Of a stretch of DNA of 46,546 nucleotides, positions 8,685-16,615 are shown piece after piece. Both the position numbers and the translations under genes were made by a program. This stretch comes from Thermodesulfobacteriota bacterium (GTDB lineage: Bacteria; Desulfobacterota; Deferrisomatia; Deferrisomatales; JACRMM01), in assembly GCA_040756475.1 (NCBI GenBank), contig JBFLZB010000005.1:1-46546 (forward strand), given 5' to 3'. The notes under the pieces were generated by a model. It was not told the origin of the DNA. It saw only the letters and a list, made by a program, of their open reading frames with translations, and made no database searches. How positions within the stretch are numbered: the first letter of the stretch is position 1; each line of letters begins with the position of its first letter.

Positions 8685-9458
8685 AAGACCGGATGGTCGC
8701 GCCGGGAGGTGCTGCTGGCGCTGGCGGGGGGCGGTGCCGGGCTCCTGGCCGGGGCGGGGTGGCCCGGGCGGGGGGAGGCCTACGGCCGCAGGGACTACTT
8801 CACCTGGGCCCAGCTGCGCTACCCGGGGTCTTGGGACCCCAGCCCCCGGGCGGCCGAGCGCTTTCTCGAGGCCCTGCGCCGGCGCACCAGCGTGGAGCCC
8901 GAGCCCCGGCGGCGGGTCGTGGACGTGGGGAGCCCCGAGCTCTTCGCGCTCCCCTTCCTGTACGTGGGGGGCAGGGGGAGCTTCCCCAGCCTGGGCGCGG
9001 AGGCCGAGGGGTGGCTTCGCCGCTACCTGGAGCACGGAGGATTCGTGCTCTTCGACGATGCGACCGGGGTGGCGGACTCGGGGTTTGCCCAGGGGGTGGC
9101 CGAGACCCTGGGCCGGGTGCTCCCGGGCCGGGGCCTCGAGCCGCTGCCGGCCGACCACACGGCCTTCCAGAGCTTCTATCTGCTGCGAGACGTGCCCGGG
9201 CGAAAGCTCGTGCGGCCGTTTCTATACGGAATCGACCTTGAAGACCTGACCCCGGCCGTCCTGTGCCCCAACGACCTGGGGGGAGCTTTCGACGGGGACC
9301 CCCTGGGCGGCTACACCCACCCCTGCACCCCCGGGGGGGAGCGCCAGCGGGAGATGACCTTCCGGCTGGGGGTCAACCTGGCAATGTACGCCCTGACCGG
9401 CAACTACAAGAAGGATCAGGTGCACATCCCCTTCATCCTGAAGCGGAGGCAGCGGTGA
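8679..9458 (+). CDS. DUF4159 protein with Tat-like signal
   Basis: A 259-residue protein beginning MKKTGWSRREVLLALAGG, with an SRR twin-arginine-like motif (7-9) and a hydrophobic core of about 15 residues, so export through Tat is likely. The mature part contains the DUF4159 hallmarks: YFTWAQLRYPGSWDP, LRRYLEHGGFVLFDDA and a C-terminal FRLGVNLAMYALTGNYKKDQ (the last motif about 230-249), all in a flavodoxin or gatase-like fold. Members are regularly found between BatA-type and VWA genes in MoxR operons, as here. It overlaps both neighbours by 4 bases. The function is unknown. Confidence 0.85.
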   Translation: MKKTGWSRREVLLALAGGGAGLLAGAGWPGRGEAYGRRDYFTWAQLRYPGSWDPSPRAAERFLEALRRRTSVEPEPRRRVVDVGSPELFALPFLYVGGRGSFPSLGAEAEGWLRRYLEHGGFVLFDDATGVADSGFAQGVAETLGRVLPGRGLEPLPADHTAFQSFYLLRDVPGRKLVRPFLYGIDLEDLTPAVLCPNDLGGAFDGDPLGGYTHPCTPGGERQREMTFRLGVNLAMYALTGNYKKDQVHIPFILKRRQR

Positions 9459-11674
9459 CCGGGGAAGGGGCGTGGGTGCTCCTGAACGGTCACCCCGGGT
9501 GGATCGCGGCCCTGGCCGTCCTGGGGGCGCTGGCGGTGGTCTCGGGCCTCCACTCCAGCCGGGGGCTCCCCCCGGCGCGCCGGGCGCTGCTGCTGGGGGT
9601 ACGCCTCGCGGCGGTGGTGGCCGTGGCCGCCGCGGTGCTGCGCCCGGCCCGGGAGGTGGACCTCACCCGGGCCAAGCGCTCGCCCCTTGCGGTGGTCCTG
9701 GACACCTCGCGGAGCATGGCCCTGGGGCCCCAGGCGCCCGGGCCCGCGCTCCAGCGCTGGCTCGCCGAGGCGGACCTGGGCCGGGATCTGGGGGCCTTCT
9801 ACCGCGTGGAGCTGCTGGGGCTGGGGGATCCGCCCCCGGTCCGCGACCCCGCCGAGCCCGCCGAGGGGGGGACGTTTGCCGGGCCCCACACCCCGCTCGG
9901 CCGCACCCTGGAGAGCCTGGCCCGGGTGCGCCCCGACACGGCGGCCGTGGTGCTCCTCTCCGACGGGCGCGACACCGAGCGGCCGGGCGTGCCCCCCGGG
10001 GGGCTCCCCTTTCCGGTGTACCCCGTGGTCGCCGGGTCCGGGCCGGTGCAGGATCTCTGGATCGAGGCGGTGGAGACGCCGCCGGTGGCCTTCATCCGCA
10101 CCCCGGTGGAGGTGCGGGTGCGCCTGGGGCTCTCGGGGCTTGCCCCCGGGCCGGCCGCCGTGACCCTGCTCGAGGGGGGCCGGCCCCTGCGCTCGGAGGT
10201 GGCGGAGCTCGGGCCCGAAGGCGCAACGGTGTCGTTGTCCTTCACGCCCACCCGCACCGGGCGCCGGGCGTATCGGGTGGAGGTGACGCCTCGGCCCGGC
10301 GAGGCGACGGCCGAGAACAACCGGGCCCAGTTCAGCCTGAACGTGATCCGCGACAAGACGCGGGTGCTGCTGGTGGCCGGCACCCCCACCTGGGACGTGC
10401 GGTTCCTCTCCCGGCGGCTGCGGCAGGACCCGGGCATCGACCTCATCACCTTCCTCATCCTGCGCACCCCCCAGGATCTGGCGCTGGTGCCCCAGGACGA
10501 GCTCTCCCTCATCCCGTTTCCCACCCAGGAGCTCTTCGGCCAGGAGCTGCCCTCCTTCGACGCGGTGTTCTTCGCCAACTTCGACTACGCCCCTTACGTG
10601 CCGCGCCACTTCCTGGACAACCTGGTGCGGTTCGTGCGGGACGACGGCGGCGGCTTCGCCATGCTCGGGGGCGACCGCTCCTTTGCCCTGGGGGGCTACG
10701 AGGGGACCCCCCTGGAGGAGATCCTTCCCCTGGACTTCTCGGGTGCCGCCCCCGGGCGGGCCTACCTGCGGGGGCGGTTTCGCCCGCGCCTGACCGACGC
10801 GGGGCTGCGCCACCCGCTCTTCCAGTGGCACCCCACCTCCGAGGAAAACCGGGCCCTCTGGAACGCCCTGCCCGAGCTCGACGGCATGAACTGGGTGCTG
10901 CGCCCCCGACCCGGGGCCGTGGTGCTGGCCGAGAACCCGGAGGCCCGCACCGAGTACGGTCCCCAACCCCTGGTGGCCCTGGCCGAGGTGGGGGCGGGGC
11001 GCACCCTGGCCGTGGCCAGCGACAGCCTGTGGCACTGGGCCCTGCCCCACGCGGGGGCCGGCGGCGAGGACGCCGCCTACCGGGACTTCTGGACCCGGGC
11101 CCTGCGCTGGCTCGTCCACGACCCCGAGATGGAGCTGGTGCGCCTGGGGATGCCCCCTAGTCCGGTGCGGGCGGGCCAGGAGCTGCGCCTGCGGGTGCGG
11201 GTGCTCGACCGCTCCTACGAGCCGGCGTCGGGTGCCGCCCTCGGCGGAAGCCTCGCCGCGGAGGACGGCCTGCCGATCCCCCTGGAGTGGTCCGAGCAGG
11301 CGCCTGGCGAGTATGCGAGCGCGCCGGTGGTCCTGCCTCGGGAGGGCCTGTGGCGGGTCGAGGCACAGGCCCAGGCCGGGGGGGCGTTCCTGGGGCGAGA
11401 CGCCGTGGAGTTTCCCGTGGAGGGGGAGAGCCCCGAGGGGCTCCGGCTCGGCGTGGACCGGGCCTACCTGGAAGCCCTGGCCGAGGCCTCCGGCGGCCGC
11501 GCCTTCCCCCTCGGGGACCGGGGCCTCATCCAGCACCTGGCCGAGCGGGGCCGCAGCCAGGTGGAGGTGGTGGGCCGCCGGGTGGAGGAGCCCTGGGCCG
11601 CCGGCCCGCTCCTCGCCCTGTCGGTGCTCCTCTTCGGCCTGGACTGGGCGCTGCGGCGGTTCTGGGAGGGGTGA
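9455..11674 (+). CDS. Membrane protein with VWA and glutamine-amidotransferase-like domains
   Basis: A 739-residue protein whose GTG start overlaps the DUF4159 stop. Two N-terminal membrane helices (about 14-31 and 45-62) precede a VWA domain with the metal site DTSRS at 83-87. A beta-sandwich region with the CARDB-like end GRRAYRVEVTPRPGEATAENN follows. A gatase-1-like domain starts at KTRVLLVAGTPTWDVRFL and includes GGGFAMLGGDRSFALGGY, but no nucleophilic Cys is evident. A C-terminal helix (LLALSVLLFGLDWALRRF) closes it. It is the last gene of the MoxR operon and is followed by a hairpin. Confidence 0.85.
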   Translation: MTGEGAWVLLNGHPGWIAALAVLGALAVVSGLHSSRGLPPARRALLLGVRLAAVVAVAAAVLRPAREVDLTRAKRSPLAVVLDTSRSMALGPQAPGPALQRWLAEADLGRDLGAFYRVELLGLGDPPPVRDPAEPAEGGTFAGPHTPLGRTLESLARVRPDTAAVVLLSDGRDTERPGVPPGGLPFPVYPVVAGSGPVQDLWIEAVETPPVAFIRTPVEVRVRLGLSGLAPGPAAVTLLEGGRPLRSEVAELGPEGATVSLSFTPTRTGRRAYRVEVTPRPGEATAENNRAQFSLNVIRDKTRVLLVAGTPTWDVRFLSRRLRQDPGIDLITFLILRTPQDLALVPQDELSLIPFPTQELFGQELPSFDAVFFANFDYAPYVPRHFLDNLVRFVRDDGGGFAMLGGDRSFALGGYEGTPLEEILPLDFSGAAPGRAYLRGRFRPRLTDAGLRHPLFQWHPTSEENRALWNALPELDGMNWVLRPRPGAVVLAENPEARTEYGPQPLVALAEVGAGRTLAVASDSLWHWALPHAGAGGEDAAYRDFWTRALRWLVHDPEMELVRLGMPPSPVRAGQELRLRVRVLDRSYEPASGAALGGSLAAEDGLPIPLEWSEQAPGEYASAPVVLPREGLWRVEAQAQAGGAFLGRDAVEFPVEGESPEGLRLGVDRAYLEALAEASGGRAFPLGDRGLIQHLAERGRSQVEVVGRRVEEPWAAGPLLALSVLLFGLDWALRRFWEG

Positions 11675-11722
11675 GGGGGAGGGCAGAAGGCGCCCCACCC
11701 CTCACCGGGCGGGAGGGGCAGA

Positions 11723-11745
11723 AATCGCCGCGGAGAGCGGCGATT
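11723..11745. terminator. Bidirectional hairpin between convergent genes
   Basis: Perfect 9-bp stem AATCGCCGC / GCGGCGATT with a 5-base loop (ggaga). It lies between the end of the MoxR operon (+) and the end of vapC (-), so it could terminate both. There is no long T tract. Confidence 0.6.
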
Positions 11746-11760
11746 CTCGACCGGGGCGGA

Positions 11761-12147
11761 TCAGTTCTTTCGGTACGGCACCACGACCCGGGCAAGCATG
11801 GGGAAGTGGGTCTCGTTCAGGGTGGCGAGGGTTGCCTGGGCAGCTTCCGCCGTGGCCGCGATGAGGGCGTCGGCGAGGCCGGTAGCGTGGCTCTTTCGAT
11901 AGTCGCGGCGATACAGCCCGCCCCGTTCGGCGATGTGCTCGTCCACGGGGACGATGGAAAAAGCCCCGAGGAAGTCTCCCAGGCGGGACCGCTCCGGTCC
12001 CTCACGCACCCCCGCGAAAAGCTCGGCGACGGTGACGGCAGAGAGGAGCGCGGGGCCACTGACCGCTTCCAGCCACTCGGCGGCCTGGGGTAGCCCCGGC
12101 AGGTAGTCGACACACACGTCTGTGTCCACGAGGTACCGGGTGGCCAC
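11761..12147 (-). CDS. vapC: VapC-family PIN-domain toxin
   Basis: A 128-residue PIN-domain ribonuclease. The acidic residues expected for the metal site are visible: Asp in YLVDTDVCVDYL near the N-terminus, Glu in TVAELFAGV and Asp in GLADALIAATA. I chose the GTG at 12147 because it begins MATRYLVDTD, the usual VapC N-terminus, and lies 2 bases after the vapB stop with GAGGG upstream. The frame stays open to 12180. With vapB it forms a type II toxin-antitoxin pair: the toxin cleaves RNA and the antitoxin neutralises it and represses the operon. Confidence 0.92.
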   Translation of the reverse strand: MATRYLVDTDVCVDYLPGLPQAAEWLEAVSGPALLSAVTVAELFAGVREGPERSRLGDFLGAFSIVPVDEHIAERGGLYRRDYRKSHATGLADALIAATAEAAQATLATLNETHFPMLARVVVPYRKN

Positions 12148-12149
12148 CG

Positions 12150-12398
12150 CTACTCGCCCTCGACGGGAAATCGCTCCCACTCTCGGCGCATCGCCCGGAG
12201 GTCCGGCAGATCATCCCTTCCCGCCCAGATCCCCCGCCCCCGGCAGAGCTGGTCGAGACGCCCCGCCTCCGCCCGGCGCTCCAGAAATCGGTCGATGGCC
12301 CGCCGGATCAGCTCGCTCTTCGTCTGCCCGGTCTCCCGCGCCAGCGCGTCCAGCGCTTTCTGCTCGTCCTCGGTCAGGTAGATCTGGGTCCGAACCAC
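12150..12398 (-). CDS. vapB: VapB-type ribbon-helix-helix antitoxin
   Basis: An 82-residue protein with GTG start and GGGAGG ribosome site. The N-terminal part (MVRTQIYLTEDEQKALDALA, then TKSELIRRAIDRFL) is a clear ribbon-helix-helix DNA-binding fold. The C-terminal half (RLDQLCRGRGIWAGR...) is the toxin-binding tail. It lies directly upstream of vapC. A promoter and paired TATACAT sites sit just upstream, consistent with autorepression. Confidence 0.92.
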   Translation of the reverse strand: MVRTQIYLTEDEQKALDALARETGQTKSELIRRAIDRFLERRAEAGRLDQLCRGRGIWAGRDDLPDLRAMRREWERFPVEGE

Positions 12399-12415
12399 AG
12401 CCGCCTCCCGACGCG

Positions 12416-12435
12416 ATGTATAAGGTCAATGTATA
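12416..12435 (-). promoter_or_regulatory. Direct-repeat candidate operator of vapBC
   Basis: Two identical heptamers TATACAT (12429-12435 and 12416-12422, minus strand), separated by TGACCT, overlap the -10 box and the expected transcription start. Ribbon-helix-helix antitoxins bind short repeated half-sites in this position, so this is the likely VapB operator. Confidence 0.6.
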
Positions 12436-12458
12436 GGCCGAACGCCTGAAACGGTCAA
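12430..12458 (-). promoter_or_regulatory. Sigma-70-type promoter of vapBC
   Basis: On the minus strand, TTGACC (12453-12458) is followed by 17 bases and TATACA (12430-12435), leaving about 30 bases to the vapB GTG. Box match and spacing are near ideal. Confidence 0.72.
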
Positions 12459-12478
12459 TCGCGGACCGCCCCTTCCCG

Positions 12479-13390
12479 TCAGCGGGCCTGGTGCTTGAGG
12501 AAGGTGCCGGCGCGGTACTCCTCGAAGGCGACCCGCAGCTCCTCCTGGGTGTTCATCACGATGGGGCCGTACCAGGCCACGGGCTCGCCCAGGGGCTTGC
12601 CCGAGACGTAGAGGAAGCGCACCGGGTGCTCCTCGGCCGAGACCGTGACCCGGTCTCCGTCGCCGAAGAGGACGAGGGTCCCGTCCGGCAGGAGCGGTTC
12701 GCGCTCCAGGTCGAAGTAGTTGGCGCCCTCGGCTTCGTAGGAGAAGGGTTTCCTTTCCTCGCAAAAGCAGCCGCGTCCTTCGATGACGTAGGCGAAGGCC
12801 GTGTGCCCCGCCGGGGTGGGGTGGGTCCAGGAACCCCCGGCGGGGATGCGCACGTCGAGGTACTCCGGTTCGATGACCACGTCGCGCACCGGACCCTGCA
12901 CGCCCCCTGCCTCGCCGCAGATCACCTTGGCCTCGACGCCCCCGGGCAGGGCGGCGGTGGGGATCTGGGCGCTCTTCACGTCCCGGTAGCGGGGCTCCAT
13001 CATCTTGTGGGCTGCGGGCAGGTTGGCCCAGAGCTGGAAACCGAGCATGGCGCCCCCGGGGTCGCCCTTGGGCATCTCCTGGTGGATGATGCCGCTGCCG
13101 GCGGTCATCCACTGCACGTCCCCGGCGGTGATCACCCCCCGGTTGCCCAGGCTGTCGCCGTGCTCCACGTCGCCCCCGAGCACGTAGGTGATGGTCTCGA
13201 TGCCTCGGTGGGGGTGCCAGGGGAAGCCGGGGAGGTAGTGCTCGGGCTCCCGGGATCGGAAGTCGTCGAGCAGCAGGAACGGATCGAAGAGGGGCACCTG
13301 GCTGAAGCCGAAGGCCCTCTTCAGGTGGACGCCCGCCCCTTCGATGGTGGGCTTGCTGCGAAACACCTTGCGGATGCGTCGGGTCACCAC
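12479..13390 (-). CDS. Pirin family protein
   Basis: A 303-residue bicupin. The N-terminal cupin has the pirin metal ligands in order: HPHRGIET (two His), VEHGDSLGNRG and the SGIIHQEMP motif (His and Glu). Also present are the ITAGDVQWMTAGSG core and the C-terminal pirin domain with LFGDGDRVTV and FLYVSGKPLGEPVAWYGPIVMNT. Pirins bind iron; some oxidise quercetin and others act as regulators, and the role here cannot be assigned. The GTG at 13390 has GGAGG seven bases upstream; a second GTG follows immediately, and the frame is open to 13435. The gene lies about 80 bases upstream of vapB on the same strand. Confidence 0.92.
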   Translation of the reverse strand: MVTRRIRKVFRSKPTIEGAGVHLKRAFGFSQVPLFDPFLLLDDFRSREPEHYLPGFPWHPHRGIETITYVLGGDVEHGDSLGNRGVITAGDVQWMTAGSGIIHQEMPKGDPGGAMLGFQLWANLPAAHKMMEPRYRDVKSAQIPTAALPGGVEAKVICGEAGGVQGPVRDVVIEPEYLDVRIPAGGSWTHPTPAGHTAFAYVIEGRGCFCEERKPFSYEAEGANYFDLEREPLLPDGTLVLFGDGDRVTVSAEEHPVRFLYVSGKPLGEPVAWYGPIVMNTQEELRVAFEEYRAGTFLKHQAR

Positions 13391-13494
13391 GGCTTCGCCT
13401 CCCTCCCCCCGACTCGCACGGACTCCAGTGTGCACGGGGGGAAGGGGGCGTCAAGGGAAAGGAGGAGACGGCGGGGGCCCACAGGGAAGGGCGA

Positions 13495-13542
13495 TGGGAC
13501 CTATGGGACCTATGGGACGAATGGGGGGACGAGTGGGGTCGG
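13495..13542 (-). repeat. GTCCCATAG-type nonamer array, inverted orientation
   Basis: On the plus strand the units read tgggaccta, tgggaccta, tgggacgaa, tggggggac, then (after gag) tggggtcgg. On the minus strand they match the 4571-4603 array. It lies upstream of the pirin gene in the 246-base gap 13391-13636; the rest of that gap shows a G/A-rich stretch and nothing else I recognise. Confidence 0.8.
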
Positions 13543-13636
13543 CTCGGAAAACGAAAACACCGGGGGAGCGCCGGGGCAGGGGCGCCGGGGGCAGTTGAGC
13601 GCCCGGAGCACCGGCGTCCCCCGGTGGAAATCGGGG

Positions 13637-14314
13637 CTAGCGGACCACCTCCCAGGAACCGTCGGGCTGGCGGCACGCGGTGCCGTAGATCTGCTGCGAC
13701 CGGCCGCCGATCAGGGCCGTGGCGGTGTACTCGCGGCAGTAGCGGCCGGCCTCCTGGTAGGTGGCGATGGGGGTGACCTCGTAGCGCGTGCGGGTGTCGG
13801 GGTTGTGCCAGGCCACGGCCGTGCGGGTGGGGGCGGTCTCCAACACCTGGTTCACGTAGAGCCGGTCCACCGCGTCCATGGAGCGGCCCACGCTGCCGCC
13901 CACCAGCACGCCCACCACCGTTCCCCCGACGATGGCGGCCGTGCGGCCCGATCCCTTCCCCACCTGGGCCCCGAGCACGCCCCCCACGGTGCCGCCGATC
14001 AGGTTGCCCAGGAGTTCCCGGTTCCCCCACGCGCCGCCCGGGTAGGCGGGTCCCGCGTAGGCCGTGTACGACTGGTAGACCACCGTGGTGGAGGGGTAGG
14101 GGTGGCGCAGGCCGTGCTCCCGGTAGGGACCGTGGAGGTGGACCGGCGTCCAGGGGGGCGGACCAGGGCGGACCGGGGCGCGGCGCACCCAGGTGGGCGA
14201 GGACTTGCTTCCGTGCGGCTTCCGGTACCGGTCCCCGGCTTCGGCGAGCCCGGGGCCCAGGGTCCAGGACGCGACAAGGGCAAGGGCGGCAACCGAGAGG
14301 CTCTTCGTTCTCAT
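13637..14314 (-). CDS. Glycine-zipper surface-antigen-like outer membrane protein
   Basis: A 225-residue protein with a signal peptide (MRTKSLSVAALALVASWTL..., cleavage near GLAEA-GD). A Pro/Tyr-rich segment follows. Then come two glycine-zipper helices (NLIGGTVGGVLGAQVGKG and AAIVGGTVVGVLVGGSVG, about 103-143). The C-terminal domain CREYTATALIGGRSQQIYGT with ACRQPDGSWEV matches the 17-kDa surface antigen family. Members are envelope proteins of poorly known role. The gene is divergent from the flavoprotein at 14572. Confidence 0.82.
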   Translation of the reverse strand: MRTKSLSVAALALVASWTLGPGLAEAGDRYRKPHGSKSSPTWVRRAPVRPGPPPWTPVHLHGPYREHGLRHPYPSTTVVYQSYTAYAGPAYPGGAWGNRELLGNLIGGTVGGVLGAQVGKGSGRTAAIVGGTVVGVLVGGSVGRSMDAVDRLYVNQVLETAPTRTAVAWHNPDTRTRYEVTPIATYQEAGRYCREYTATALIGGRSQQIYGTACRQPDGSWEVVR

Positions 14315-14502
14315 GGCGTCCTCCTTTCCGGGTCAGCGGCGGGCCGCGAAGGGGCTGCGCCGCGGGTGTGCAGCCCTACGGTAGCGCCCCGGGCAGCCTG
14401 CCGCCATCGACATCGGGGGGCATGCGGCCCGGCACCGACCCGTATAAGGGCCGTACGGGGGCTCGGGCCGGGTCTCGGGGGTGGCGCAGATGCCGCGCCC
14501 TT

Positions 14503-14532
14503 TTGACCCGGCTCAAGGGGCCCCCGTATACT
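14503..14532 (+). promoter_or_regulatory. Sigma-70-type promoter of the flavoprotein-sirtuin genes
   Basis: TTGACC (14503-14508), 18-base spacer, TATACT (14527-14532). This places transcription start about 30 bases upstream of the GTG at 14572, with GGAGGTGA as ribosome site. It lies in the 257-base divergent gap 14315-14571. Confidence 0.65.
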
Positions 14533-14571
14533 CCGGCCGCAGAACGAACCTGCCACCCGCGGAGGTGAGCC

Positions 14572-15402
14572 GTGAACATTCTCGGCATCAGCGCCAGCGC
14601 CCGTGCCTGGGGCAATACCGATCTCCTGGTGCACCACGCCCTCCGGGGGGCCGAGGCCGAGGGGGCCCAGGGCCGGTTCCTGCGCCTCACCGACCTCGAC
14701 CTGGGGCCCTGCAAGGGGTGCATGGCCTGCGTGTTCAAGGGTGTCGACTGCGTGCAGCCAGACCGGCTCCCGGAGCTCCTGGAGGCCTGGCGGTGGGCCG
14801 ACGGGGTGGTTCTGGGGTCGCCGACCTACGTCCTGGGGGCCACGGGGGCGGTGAAGAACCTCCAGGACCGCTTCATCCGCTTCGGGGTCGCCCGGGAGTT
14901 CGTCGGGAAGCCCGGCGTCGCCGTGGCCGCGGCGGGGGTTCCGGGGTGGGAGCCCTTTGCGCTGGCCCAGCTGTCGCTCACCTTTCTCTTCCTGGGGATG
15001 CCCGTAGTGGATCAATGGGTGGGGTACGGCCAGGGGCCTGGGGAGGTGCTCGACGACGAGCGGGCCTGCCGGCGGGCCGGGGAGGCCGGGCGGGCCCTGG
15101 CCCGTGGGCGAACCGCCTACCGGGGCGAGCCCGGCACGTGCCCCGTGTGCCACCTGGACCTGGTGACGGGGAAGCCGGACGGTTCGGCCCGCTGCACCCT
15201 GTGCGACCTGCCCGGGGCGTGGGAGGACACGGGCGGCGGCCAGCGGGCCTTTCGCCCGGAGCCCGGCGCGGAGCCCCGGTGGAGCGAGGCCAGCATGCGC
15301 CACCACTTCGTGGACCGGATCCTTCCCTCGGGTCCCCGCTTCAAGGCCCGCATCAAGGAGATCCGGGCTCGGGTCGAGGCGTTTCGGGAGGGGGCGCCTT
15401 GA
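14572..15402 (+). CDS. Flavodoxin-fold NAD(P)H/FMN-dependent oxidoreductase (iron-sulfur flavoprotein type)
   Basis: A 276-residue protein starting MNILGISASARAWGNTDLL, the FMN-phosphate loop of the NADPH-dependent FMN reductase family. CKGCMACVFKGVDC (about 48-61) is the Cys cluster of iron-sulfur flavoproteins. GSPTYVLGATGAVKNLQDR is the second FMN loop. A C-terminal CPVCHLDL ... CTLCDLPG pair (about 190-220) could bind zinc or iron and is not a standard part of the fold. GTG start with a strong GGAGGTGA. It overlaps the sirtuin by 4 bases. The likely role is redox chemistry with flavin; partner unknown. Confidence 0.85.
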   Translation: MNILGISASARAWGNTDLLVHHALRGAEAEGAQGRFLRLTDLDLGPCKGCMACVFKGVDCVQPDRLPELLEAWRWADGVVLGSPTYVLGATGAVKNLQDRFIRFGVAREFVGKPGVAVAAAGVPGWEPFALAQLSLTFLFLGMPVVDQWVGYGQGPGEVLDDERACRRAGEAGRALARGRTAYRGEPGTCPVCHLDLVTGKPDGSARCTLCDLPGAWEDTGGGQRAFRPEPGAEPRWSEASMRHHFVDRILPSGPRFKARIKEIRARVEAFREGAP

Positions 15403-16154
15403 GAGAGGTGGTGGCCCAGGCGGCGGAGCTCCTGGCGTCGCGGCGCCGGGTCGTGGTGCTCACGGGAGCGGGCATCAGCGTGGAGAGCGGAATCCCGGAC
15501 TTTCGCAGCGCGCAGGGCCTCTGGACCCGGTTTCCGCCCGAGGAGTATGCAACGCTTCAGGCGTTTCGGCGAGATCCTGCACGGGTGTGGCGCATGCTCG
15601 AGGCGATGGAGGCGGTGCTCGACGCGGCCCGTCCCAACCCGGGGCACCGAGCCCTGGCCCGTCTCGAAGAGGCGGGAATCGTGGAGGGGGTGATCACCCA
15701 GAACATCGACGGCCTCCACCAGGAGGGGGGGAGCCGGCGGGTGGTGGAGTTCCACGGCTCCCACCGTACGCTCACCTGCCTGTCGTGCGGCAGCCGCTTC
15801 ACCCGGGCCGACGCGCGGGCCCGGGGGATGCCCCCCGGGTGCGACTGCGCCAACCTGCTCAAGCCCGATGTGATCTTCTTCGGAGAGGACATCCCCGGAT
15901 CGGCCCTGGCGGAGAGCTACCGGCTCGCGGGCACCTGCGGCGCCATGCTCGTGGTGGGGACCTCGGCGGAGGTGGCACCGGCCAACGAGATGCCGCGGGT
16001 CGCGCGCCGGGCAGGGGCGGCGTTGGTGGAGGTGAACCTGGAGCCGTCTTCCCTCACGGGCACGGTCACCGATATCTTCCTGCGGGGGCCGGCGGGGCGC
16101 GTGCTCCCGGCGCTGTGCGACGCGGTGCTGGATCGCTGCTCGGCCGCCGGATAG
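15399..16154 (+). CDS. cobB: Sirtuin NAD-dependent protein deacylase
   Basis: A 251-residue sirtuin. NAD site: GAGISVESGIPDFRS (about 25-39). Catalytic region: TQNIDGLHQEGG and FHGSH (catalytic His). LKPDVIFFGE and VVGTSAEVAPA are also present. The zinc site is unusual: the first pair is CLSC but the second is CDC (C-x-C), where sirtuins normally have C-x2-4-C. The TTG at 15399 overlaps the previous stop; GTG 15408 and 15411 are alternatives. Sirtuins remove acyl groups from lysines, often on acetyl-CoA synthetase. Confidence 0.93.
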   Translation: MREVVAQAAELLASRRRVVVLTGAGISVESGIPDFRSAQGLWTRFPPEEYATLQAFRRDPARVWRMLEAMEAVLDAARPNPGHRALARLEEAGIVEGVITQNIDGLHQEGGSRRVVEFHGSHRTLTCLSCGSRFTRADARARGMPPGCDCANLLKPDVIFFGEDIPGSALAESYRLAGTCGAMLVVGTSAEVAPANEMPRVARRAGAALVEVNLEPSSLTGTVTDIFLRGPAGRVLPALCDAVLDRCSAAG

Positions 16155-16233
16155 CGACCCCGCCCACTGGCGCGCACCGCGCGCGCCGGTATGCTGGGCC
16201 ACCATGGCCTCTCCCGACCCGCAGGGACGATGG

Positions 16234-16581
16234 ATGCGCTTTCCGAAACCGGCCCAGAGCCTTGTGCTGATTGCTCTCCTCCTGGGGGCGGCCCCCGGCG
16301 CCCAGGCGCGCTACCTTCGCTGCGGCTCCGACCTGGTGGCGGTGGGGGACCGCAAGTTCGACCTCCTCCAGCGCTGCGGCGAGCCGGCCCTCACGCAGAG
16401 CCGCACCCGGGAGCGGGCCGTCCAGGTGTGGGATCCGGTGCGCCGGGTCCTGCGGGAGGTTCGGGTGACCGTGGAGGTGGAGGAGTGGACCTACAACTTC
16501 GGCCCCCACCGGTTCTACTACGTGGTGCGCATGGAGGACGGCCGCATCGTGGGCATCGAGTCCGGAGGCAGGGGGTATTGA
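16234..16581 (+). CDS. DUF2845 secreted protein
   Basis: A 115-residue protein with a signal peptide (MRFPKPAQSLVLIALLLGA..., cleavage near AQA-RYLRC). The mature part, LRCGSDLVAVGDRKFDLLQRCGEP then VEEWTYNFGPHRFYYVVRMEDGRI, is the DUF2845 pattern with two conserved Cys. An upstream ATG at 16204 is in frame, but AGGGA precedes the ATG at 16234, and that start gives a normal signal peptide. The gene is 34 bases upstream of the octahaem cytochrome and may be cotranscribed. Function unknown. Confidence 0.78.
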   Translation: MRFPKPAQSLVLIALLLGAAPGAQARYLRCGSDLVAVGDRKFDLLQRCGEPALTQSRTRERAVQVWDPVRRVLREVRVTVEVEEWTYNFGPHRFYYVVRMEDGRIVGIESGGRGY

Positions 16582-16615
16582 CGCCGGCGCCGTGCGCCAG
16601 AGGAGGAGGAACGCA

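Noticed and set aside
12491-14506. 671-codon plus-strand frame opposite pirin and the glycine-zipper gene
   Set aside because: It spans two minus-strand genes and a repeat array, and shows no domain motifs.
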